Origin: JBBRMY01 sp038230595
GTDB taxonomy: Bacteria > Bacteroidota > Ignavibacteria > Tepidaquicellales > Tepidaquicellaceae
DNA length: 15,733 nucleotides
Direction of reading: 5' to 3'
NCBI GenBank assembly: GCA_038230595.1
Contig: JBBRMY010000047.1
Location: 1 to 15,733 of the forward strand
Positions 1 through 6,522 of the stretch are shown here, piece by piece (positions within the stretch are counted from its first letter, which is position 1; each line of letters begins with the position of its first letter). The notes below the pieces were generated by a model. That model was given only the letters and a program-made list of their open reading frames with translations. It was not told the origin of the DNA and made no database searches. Made by a program: the position numbers and the translations under genes.

Positions 1-1
1 C

Positions 2-88
2 ACAGTTAAAGATGGTAATTTCCTTGAATGTCCTGTTTGTAAGAATAAAACAGAATTACAAGACCAGCCGCAGGAAGTTGTAACATAG
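2..88 (+). CDS. 3' end of a gene encoding a CxxC-containing protein (partial)
   Basis: The frame starting at base 2 is open from the window edge and ends at TAG 86-88, giving 28 residues. It contains one CPVC pair (residues 10-13 of the fragment) in the context FLECPVCKNKTEL, followed by a polar Q/E-rich tail. A CxxC in such a context often forms half of a zinc ribbon, but the rest of the gene is outside the window, so the family cannot be named. It reads toward the bidirectional terminator at 228-260, about 140 bases downstream, which could end its transcript. I treat it as real because the reading is protein-like right up to the stop, but 28 codons is little evidence. Confidence 0.5.
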   Translation, partial: TVKDGNFLECPVCKNKTELQDQPQEVVT

Positions 89-116
89 ATATACATTAAC
101 ATTTTCTAAAGTTATT

Positions 117-157
117 TGTCATTCCTGCGTAAGCAGGAATCCCGAAGATCAATGACA
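117..157. repeat. Small palindromic (REP/MITE-like) repeat unit
   Basis: The core ATTCCTGC-GTAA-GCAGGAAT (121-140) is a perfect 8-bp inverted repeat with a 4-base loop. It is nested inside a second inverted repeat, TGTCATT (117-123) and AATGACA (151-157). The 'GTCATTCCTGCG...GCAGGAATC' sequence type is a common dispersed intergenic palindrome in many bacterial genomes. Only one copy is in the window, so its repeat status here is inferred from resemblance. Confidence 0.5.
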
Positions 158-227
158 TTATTAACTTTAAAGCCTTTCTGTCACTATTGTTATAGCTTTT
201 CCACCTCCAACTCAATTTTAACATAAT

Positions 228-260
228 AAAAAGGCTTTGTGAAATTCACAAAGCCTTTTT
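228..260. terminator. Bidirectional rho-independent terminator
   Basis: A 14-bp perfect stem, AAAAAGGCTTTGTG (228-241) with CACAAAGCCTTTTT (247-260), encloses the 5-base loop AAATT. The A-tract and T-tract at the stem edges let it work on both strands. On the minus strand it lies 24 bases past the stop codon of the A1 gene (284-286) and is the likely end of the minus-strand secreted-protein block. On the + strand it may end the transcript of the partial gene at 2-88. Confidence 0.85.
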
Positions 261-283
261 TAATTATATCTGCTTGCTATCAT

Positions 284-2188
284 TTACTTCATCAGAATCA
301 TTTTCTTAGTTTCCTTAAAATCTCCCGCTTGCAAAGTATAAAAATAGATCCCGCTTGCTAATTTCGTTGCATCGAAAGTAACTTCCTTTACACCTGCAGA
401 TACAACTTCGTTATTTACGAGAGTTGCAACTTCCTGACCGGCAATATTATAAACTTTCAAAGTAACATTTGAAAGCTTTGGAATATCAAATCGAATTTTT
501 GTTGTTGGATTAAAAGGATTTGGAAAGTTCTGCTTAAGTGAAAATGATGCGGGAACTTCACTACTGATATTTTGGACAAAAATCGGATTTTGAATTAATA
601 CTCTTACAAATGTATTTCTTTGATTCGTTAAAGGATCAGGTGTGGTTAAAGCATCAGATAATGGTGCATCATCCTGCGAGCAATTAATGTTAACAATATA
701 TTCGTTAAAATTAACACCATATCTATCATTAGTTGGTGAAATTGAAGGAAAAGACCAATCCTTAGCCGGCGTTGTTCTTGGAGTTAATCTTTGAGGAATA
801 TGCCAAGTTGCTCCTCCATTTTGTGATTCTGTAATATATATAAATGAGTAGCTTGTAGTATCAGTACCATTAACACGGTATATAGTATCCTGTGCCATGA
901 ATGCCGCAAATAAAATGTCTCCGACCATTGAAGCGCCAATAGATACTCTTCCAATAGGTGTTAAAACATCGAAAGGTGAAGTCCTTGGTCCTGCAAAAAC
1001 ATTTCCTCCTGGTCCTGATTTTGCCATTATCACATAATTTCCACTATTTACATTTGGTGACCAGAAGCCTATTTTATTCGGTTTTCCGGGGAAATAAGAT
1101 GTACCTGAAATCCCGGCTATATCAAATGCTACTTTAGGAACTGTTCCCAGATAGCAAATGCTTAATCCTCTTAATGCGCCTAAAGAATCTACTTCTGCTC
1201 GGGAATCAAATATTTTCAAAGGTGTTGAGAAAGTTGAACCATTGTCTGTTGATTCCATAAAAAATACATCATTTGCATTTATGAGATCAACAACATCCGG
1301 TGCAATATATGTAATTCCAATTCTGCCATCAGAGCCCCGGGCTATCTGATAGCCTTCTGCAGAATTGGAATTTATAGGCTGATAGTTTGAACCCTGGAAA
1401 GTTGGACTGGATAAAGATGTTCCTTTTGTTATAAATGTGCTGTCAAAAGCTGTGTTATTTACTGATGAGATCATCACATATTTGATAGGAAAAGAAGTAT
1501 ACTGTGTTGCTATAATTCTTCCCCAGATTCTCTGGTTTGGTGCCCCGTTATTTGGATCAATTTCTGTGAAAGCTCCTACTCCGGGAGCGACATCAACATA
1601 AACTTTGCAGTGAACTAATGATGAACCGTTGTGATCAACTATCATAGCATTGCCGTCACTTGTACCTGTAATATTTCCAAATCCTGAACGTATAGCTGGA
1701 GAATCTATTACATATGACCACGTTACTCCTTTGTTACTGCTGAAATAATATGCAGTTCTCCTGTTTGGATAACTTGGTGGACTATCCATAGTAGGGCATG
1801 TTGTATAAACAGCATGAATATTATTTATATTATTTGGATCCTGCCATATCTGAAGGGGAGTTGCATTTGACTGCAGGGGATAATATGAGCTACCTCCAAT
1901 TGGAGTGAAAGTTGCAATGAAGCCAATATATTCAGGACTATACGTTCCTGAAAATGGAACAGAATTTATTTTTACAGGAGGAGCTGAATTTAAATTATCC
2001 TGAACTACACCCGACTCCAGTTTTTTTATTATATCAGAAGTAACATTTTCATCCGCTACAATTAATGCATCTGACTTAGCATTTTTATAATAGGTTTTTT
2101 GCTGAGGGTTTAATATGATTTGCTGTGAATAAGTCAAATTGCTTAATAGAGCAATAATAAAAATGGTTAGAGAGAGTTTCTTAAACAT
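284..2188 (-). CDS. Secreted beta-propeller protein with T9SS sorting domain (A1)
   Basis: The predicted product is a 634-aa exported protein. Residues 1-21 form a Sec signal peptide (KK, hydrophobic core, then TYSQQ). Residues about 80-540 contain Asp-box/BNR-like turns such as SSNKGVTWS (150-158), STDNGSTF (313-320) and ESQNGGATW (454-462), typical of sialidase-like beta-propellers. No catalytic residues can be assigned, so enzymatic activity is not claimed. Residues 551-634 are a type A T9SS C-terminal domain beginning LKQNFPNPFNPTTKI and ending ETKKMILMK. This implies transport across the outer membrane and release or attachment at the surface. The start is supported by an AGGAG five bases upstream of the ATG. 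It is a paralog of the next gene upstream on this strand (2259-4124), with nearly the same domain layout and closely matching 3' DNA. It is the last gene before the terminator at 228-260. Confidence 0.9.
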   Translation of the reverse strand: MFKKLSLTIFIIALLSNLTYSQQIILNPQQKTYYKNAKSDALIVADENVTSDIIKKLESGVVQDNLNSAPPVKINSVPFSGTYSPEYIGFIATFTPIGGSSYYPLQSNATPLQIWQDPNNINNIHAVYTTCPTMDSPPSYPNRRTAYYFSSNKGVTWSYVIDSPAIRSGFGNITGTSDGNAMIVDHNGSSLVHCKVYVDVAPGVGAFTEIDPNNGAPNQRIWGRIIATQYTSFPIKYVMISSVNNTAFDSTFITKGTSLSSPTFQGSNYQPINSNSAEGYQIARGSDGRIGITYIAPDVVDLINANDVFFMESTDNGSTFSTPLKIFDSRAEVDSLGALRGLSICYLGTVPKVAFDIAGISGTSYFPGKPNKIGFWSPNVNSGNYVIMAKSGPGGNVFAGPRTSPFDVLTPIGRVSIGASMVGDILFAAFMAQDTIYRVNGTDTTSYSFIYITESQNGGATWHIPQRLTPRTTPAKDWSFPSISPTNDRYGVNFNEYIVNINCSQDDAPLSDALTTPDPLTNQRNTFVRVLIQNPIFVQNISSEVPASFSLKQNFPNPFNPTTKIRFDIPKLSNVTLKVYNIAGQEVATLVNNEVVSAGVKEVTFDATKLASGIYFYTLQAGDFKETKKMILMK

Positions 2189-2193
2189 ATTAT

Positions 2194-2198
2194 CTCCT
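2194..2198 (-). promoter_or_regulatory. Strong Shine-Dalgarno site of A1
   Basis: CTCCT on the + strand reads AGGAG (within AAGGAGA) on the minus strand and ends 5 bases before the ATG at 2186-2188. It fixes the start of the gene. The B-type neighbours have no comparable site. Confidence 0.7.
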
Positions 2199-2258
2199 TT
2201 TATTTAAATAATTGTGATATAAATATTATTTATACACTTATATAAACTATAAACCAAT

Positions 2259-4124
2259 TTACTTCATCAGAATCATTTTCTTAGTTTCCTTAAAATCTCC
2301 CGCTTGCAAAGTATAAAAATAGATCCCGCTTGCAAAAGTTGTTGCATCGAAAGTAACTTCCTTCACACCTGCAGATACAACTTCATTATTTACGAGAGTT
2401 GCAACTTCCTGACCCGATACATTATATATTTTCAATGTAACATTTGAAAGTTTTGGAATACTGAATCTTATGTTTGTTGTCGGATTAAAAGGATTTGGAT
2501 AGTTCTGTTTCAAAGAATATGAAATAGGAATCTCACCATCTATGTTTCTAATCGAAATGTACCAGACTGGAATAGTTATTCTAAAAAATTCATTCCTGCA
2601 ATTAGTAAGAGGGTTTGGATTTGTGACATCTGAATAGGGAACGTCATCCATTGAGCATTGCATATTTACATAATTGTTGGATTGGTCATCATCGTTCCAT
2701 TGTGATATGGAAGGAAAAGTCCAGTCTTTTGGAGGAAATGTCCTTGGCGTCAATCTCTCAGGATGTTTCCAAGAAGAACCTCCATTGAATGAAGCTGTTA
2801 AATAAATGAATGAATAGCTGGTTAATTCTGGACCACCATAAATAGTATCCTGAGCCATGAAGGCTGCATATATTTCGGGTCGGTAATGTTGTGAGACCCC
2901 AAGCGTTACTCTTCCTATCGAGGTTAATGCGTTATAAGGTGTGGTCCTTGGTCCTGAAAAAGTATTTAATGAATCTGCAATGATCTTATAAATTCCACCA
3001 TTAACATCCGGTGACCAGAAGCCGATCTTACTGTGTAATCCCGGAGCATATGATGAAGTAGTTATAGTTGCTATATCAAATGCAACTTTAGGAATTGTCC
3101 CAAGGTAAACTAAACTCAAACCTCTGAAAGCTCCCTGAGAATCTATATTTGGATTGGCGTCATATATCTTTAAAGGATGATTGAAAGATGTTCCATTATC
3201 AGTTGATTCAATAAAAAATACATCCCCGTAATTAGCCTGATTAAACTGATTTTCCTGATCTGCAGACAAATAAGCAATACCAATTCTTCCATCTGTCCCT
3301 TTTGCGATCTGATAAACTTCCGCAGCTTTTGAATGTATTGAGTTCCACCCGGTAAAAATGCTGCTATTAAGAGATTTTCCAACATTCAAATAAGTACTAT
3401 CAACGCCTGATATATTTCCTGAGGATATAAATACATATTTGTTTGTAAGAGATGTATATTGCGTTGCTGCAATTCTGCCCCATAAAGCCTGGTTTGAATA
3501 ACCGGTTCCAGGATCAAGCCGTGTGAACGCGCCAACACCCGGAGCAACATCTACAAATATTTGTGAGTGTACTGTAGATCCTGTATTAGTAATTACTAAT
3601 GCATTACCGTCGCTTGTTCCTGAAATTGCTCCAAATCCGGCTCGGGTTTCAGAAACATTTATAACAAAAGTCCAGTTTGCTCCTCTATTAGAACTGAAAT
3701 AATATCCAGTATTTCTTGTTGGATAAGCCGGATTTCCGTCTAATGCAGCAGTTGTAAAAATTGCATGAATATTATTCGGATTACTCGGGTCTTGCCAAAT
3801 CTGTGCCGGAGTTCCATTTGACTGATTGCTGTAAAAAGAGCTTCCTCCCATGGAAGTTATATATGCACTTGTCCAAAAATTGTTTATATCCTGCGGAGAA
3901 AATGAACCTGAGAAGGGAAGTGAATTAGAAGACACATGTTTTGCATTTCGTAACTTATTTATCAGATCAGGAGACTTTAGATTTGACAGAACATCATCAG
4001 TAGTTATTGCATCATCAATCCTTACTAATTTGACTTGTCTGTTATTAGGTAAACTCTGCTGTGAAAATACAGCACCGGAAAATGAAACAAATAGTAAAGC
4101 CATCAGTAAAATATGCTTACTCAT
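2259..4124 (-). CDS. Secreted beta-propeller protein with T9SS sorting domain (A2)
   Basis: The predicted product is a 621-aa exported paralog of A1. The signal peptide spans about residues 1-21 (MSKHILLMALL...AVFSQQ). The body shares many short blocks with A1, such as QIWQDP, GTSDGNA, DVAPGVGAFT and FIESTDNG, and an Asp-box-like turn FSSNRGANW (143-151). Residues 538-621 are the T9SS type A sorting domain, starting LKQNYPNPFNPTTNI and ending ETKKMILMK. The last 75 bases of the gene are identical to those of A1, although the bodies have diverged clearly. An AGGAG six bases upstream supports the ATG. Seventy bases separate it from A1, with no evident terminator, so co-transcription is plausible. 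Ligand or substrate is unknown. The propeller plus sorting domain indicates a cell-surface or extracellular role. Confidence 0.9.
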   Translation of the reverse strand: MSKHILLMALLFVSFSGAVFSQQSLPNNRQVKLVRIDDAITTDDVLSNLKSPDLINKLRNAKHVSSNSLPFSGSFSPQDINNFWTSAYITSMGGSSFYSNQSNGTPAQIWQDPSNPNNIHAIFTTAALDGNPAYPTRNTGYYFSSNRGANWTFVINVSETRAGFGAISGTSDGNALVITNTGSTVHSQIFVDVAPGVGAFTRLDPGTGYSNQALWGRIAATQYTSLTNKYVFISSGNISGVDSTYLNVGKSLNSSIFTGWNSIHSKAAEVYQIAKGTDGRIGIAYLSADQENQFNQANYGDVFFIESTDNGTSFNHPLKIYDANPNIDSQGAFRGLSLVYLGTIPKVAFDIATITTSSYAPGLHSKIGFWSPDVNGGIYKIIADSLNTFSGPRTTPYNALTSIGRVTLGVSQHYRPEIYAAFMAQDTIYGGPELTSYSFIYLTASFNGGSSWKHPERLTPRTFPPKDWTFPSISQWNDDDQSNNYVNMQCSMDDVPYSDVTNPNPLTNCRNEFFRITIPVWYISIRNIDGEIPISYSLKQNYPNPFNPTTNIRFSIPKLSNVTLKIYNVSGQEVATLVNNEVVSAGVKEVTFDATTFASGIYFYTLQAGDFKETKKMILMK

Positions 4125-4130
4125 TTTAAT

Positions 4131-4135
4131 CTCCT
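4131..4135 (-). promoter_or_regulatory. Strong Shine-Dalgarno site of A2
   Basis: CTCCT on the + strand reads AGGAG (within AAAGGAGATT) on the minus strand, 6 bases before the ATG at 4122-4124. The surrounding leader resembles that of A1, in keeping with duplication of the whole gene including its ribosome-binding region. Confidence 0.7.
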
Positions 4136-4173
4136 TTGATTTAGGAAATATATTTGTAAAAACTCTTGAAATA

Positions 4174-5550
4174 TTATTTTACTAATAACATTTTTTTTGT
4201 AACTGACTGTCCAGGATTATTCTCATTAATCAGCTTATAGAAATAAACTCCGCTTGCAAACTTGCTTCCATCAAAGCTCACAGAATAATTCCCGGCAGCA
4301 CGTAATTCAGAATTCACTAAAGTTGCAACTTCACTTCCGAGAACATTATAAATCTTTAAAGTTATTTTGGATGAAACCGGCAAACTGAAATTAATTTTTG
4401 TAACCGGATTAAATGGATTCGGATAGTTTTGCTCTAAATTAAACTTATTCGGTAGGGAAGTAACAATATTTCCAACACTAACGTTTCCACCGTTTAAAGT
4501 TTTGATTATCATGCCGCCATCACCAATAATATATCCGGTATTATTATTTATAAAATAAAGCTGTTTAGGGTTAAATGTAGTTAATGAATCTCCTCTGTTC
4601 CAGGATTGACCTATGTTAACTGATTTTTGAAAGCGGTAGCTGCTTATATTCTGACCTACAAAACCATCGCCTGCATTCTGTCCCAAACCAAAATATATAT
4701 TATTTCCGGTTCCGAATGAGAAAGTGGGCATATAAGCATTAATTGAATTTAATAAACTATCTCCCTGGTTAGCATAACCTGTATAAAAACTTTGATACAT
4801 ATCTTCATAATTACATAACACAATTTGATCGTCTTTACTTTTAATAAAGCTGATATTTCTTATGAGTGATCTTTCACTTTGCAAATTAGTTATACGTCCA
4901 TTCTGAATATTATATATCTTTATACTGGTACTTTCATTACTGCCAAAATTACTGCTGGAATGATGTTTCACCAATATATAAATTTTATCCTGAGTAGTTT
5001 TAAAATCAGCATATTCAAAATAATTAGATTCGTGAGGATAGTAATTCGAGCTATATGAAGTATCAGCTGCAATAATGATCCATGCATTTCCACCGTTTGA
5101 AGTGTAATAATCTTTTGAATAATCACCTCGTATTGGCGAAATCCTTATTGTCCCATGATCTTTATCATGGAATTCTGCTTTATCAATTGTAAATTTGGAA
5201 GGGTAATTAGGAAGGTCTACATTCTGCCATGTATTACCACCATCAGATGTTATTGATAATTCATGATCTCCGCCTATAATACCATTATTCATATCAAACA
5301 TATTTACATAATGGTAATTTACTGAATTGCTAAATGATCCATTTTGGTTTGTGATCCTAAAAAAACTTTCTCCGGCATCGGTACTTTTAAGAATAGTTCC
5401 ACGGCTTCCAACAGCAAATCCTGTAGAGGCTAACCCGAAGGAAATAGAAAATAAATTATTATGAGAACCGCTTGATGAAGAGATGTCGGTAAAAGTATTT
5501 CCTTCATCTGCTGATCTGTAAAAAGCATTAAATTCTCCTGCCAAATACAT
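4174..5550 (-). pseudogene. B1 gene, 3' part: propeller half with T9SS sorting domain, no signal peptide
   Basis: This 458-aa open frame is the downstream half of a broken gene. It aligns with residues about 322-774 of the intact paralog at 6523-8847: MYLAGEFNAFYRS here matches RYMGGEFNSLFRS there. It contains Asp-box-like turns (for example TSDGGNTW, TSNGGNAW, NIGQSW). Its last 87 residues are a T9SS type A sorting domain (LEQNYPNPFNPVTKI ... TKKMLLVK). There is no signal peptide and no Shine-Dalgarno sequence before the first ATG at 5550. The same frame continues upstream without interruption for 15 codons to the TAA at 5596-5598. On its own the product could not be exported. It would matter only if the stop is read through, is a sequence error, or if re-initiation occurs. 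Confidence 0.8.
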
Positions 5551-5595
5551 TACAGAACTATTTTTAATTTTGACGATATTTGAAAGAACCGCATT

Positions 5596-5598
5596 TTA
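5596..5598 (-). other. In-frame TAA that splits the B1 gene
   Basis: On the minus strand the text runs TTTTCAAAAAAATAT-TAA-AAT and stays in frame on both sides. The 304-aa and 458-aa frames are in the same phase, separated by TAA plus 15 sense codons. Those codons read NAVLSNIVKIKNSSV, matching AAELNNIVNVKNSTT in the intact paralog. The stop stands where the paralog has a TAT tyrosine codon in FSKYYYAAEL. The full span 4174-6510 is 779 codons including stops, against 775 in the paralog, so no segment is missing. The stop falls in the linker between the two propeller-like halves. Confidence 0.9.
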
Positions 5599-6510
5599 AT
5601 ATTTTTTTGAAAATGAATTTCCAAGATCTTCGGAATGATATAAAAACCCATTTGAGCAGACTATATTTATGGAAAGATCTTCAGAAATTGAAGCATTTTT
5701 AAAATACGGAAAATTTACAGCTTTACGGCTCCATGTATTTCCGCCATCTGTAGTGATAAATAAATTGGTAGCAACTCTTCCTACAACTTCATATGCCGGG
5801 GCATAAGGAAGCTCACTTACACAAATTCCAATATTATTATTTATAAACTTTAAATTATTTATCATTGAACCATCATAAATTGAGAGATCAATCTTAACAA
5901 ACCAGTTAAGACCGCCGTTTTCAGTTTTTAATAGTTTTGATGGGGATGTGTATCCGTCCGGATATCCACTTGCTACAAAAAAATTATTTTGATCAAAAAA
6001 ATATGTAGAATAGGCAGTAAATTCCGGAATGTAATTTAGATGTGTCCAGGTTGATCCACCATTTGTTGTTCTTACCATCTTTTGTCCAAAAGTAATATAA
6101 CCGTTGAGATCATCTTTAAAAAAAATATTACATGAAGGGTATTGAGATAAAGAATCAATAGTACTAATTAAAATCCATGTTGTGCCCGAATTAGAAGATT
6201 TGTAAAGAGCCTGGTTGACCATACAATACACTGTATTTACATCCCTAAAAAATACTGTAAAAGCCCCTTCATCTTGATTAGGTCCTGGTATTAATGTCCA
6301 GTTTTGTCCTCCGTTAATTGTTTTGAAAATATTATTCTTAACCGGGTATTGAGTACTACTTGAATATCCTGTATACGCATCAAAGAATTTTATATTTCCA
6401 AAATTATTATAGTTATTTACATTATAAGTAGTTTTATTTACCCAATTTGTCTGGCTGTAAAGATTATTCGTTATAAATAATATTACTAAAATTAAAAAAT
6501 AGTTTTTCAT
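5596..6510 (-). pseudogene. B1 gene, 5' part: exported propeller half lacking the sorting domain
   Basis: This 304-aa open frame is the upstream half of B1. Residues 1-20 are a signal peptide (MKNYFLILVILFITNNLYSQ), followed by TNWVNKTTY, as in the intact paralog (TNWIQKSSY). Several Asp-box/Ycf48-like turns follow, such as KTINGGQNW (63-71) and TTNGGSTW. It stops at FSKKY, where the paralog continues through a linker into a second propeller and the T9SS domain. As it stands, the product would reach the periplasm but has no signal for the T9SS. Twelve bases separate its ATG from the stop of the preceding gene (6523), and no clear Shine-Dalgarno is seen, so translation may be coupled. It could still be a functional short periplasmic propeller, but decay of a duplicated gene is simpler. 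Confidence 0.8.
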
Positions 6511-6522
6511 ATTAAATCAAAT

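Noticed and set aside
1158..1349. 63-aa open frame on the + strand
   Set aside because: It lies wholly antisense to the A1 gene, has no ribosome site, and gives a low-complexity reading without family features.
284..4124. A1 and A2 read as true sialidases
   Set aside because: Asp-box-like turns are present, but I could not find the arginine triad or other catalytic residues of sialidases. Asp boxes occur in many non-enzymatic propellers.
3850..4185. 111-aa open frame on the + strand
   Set aside because: It is antisense to the 5' end of A2, whose signal peptide and Shine-Dalgarno show the minus strand is coding.
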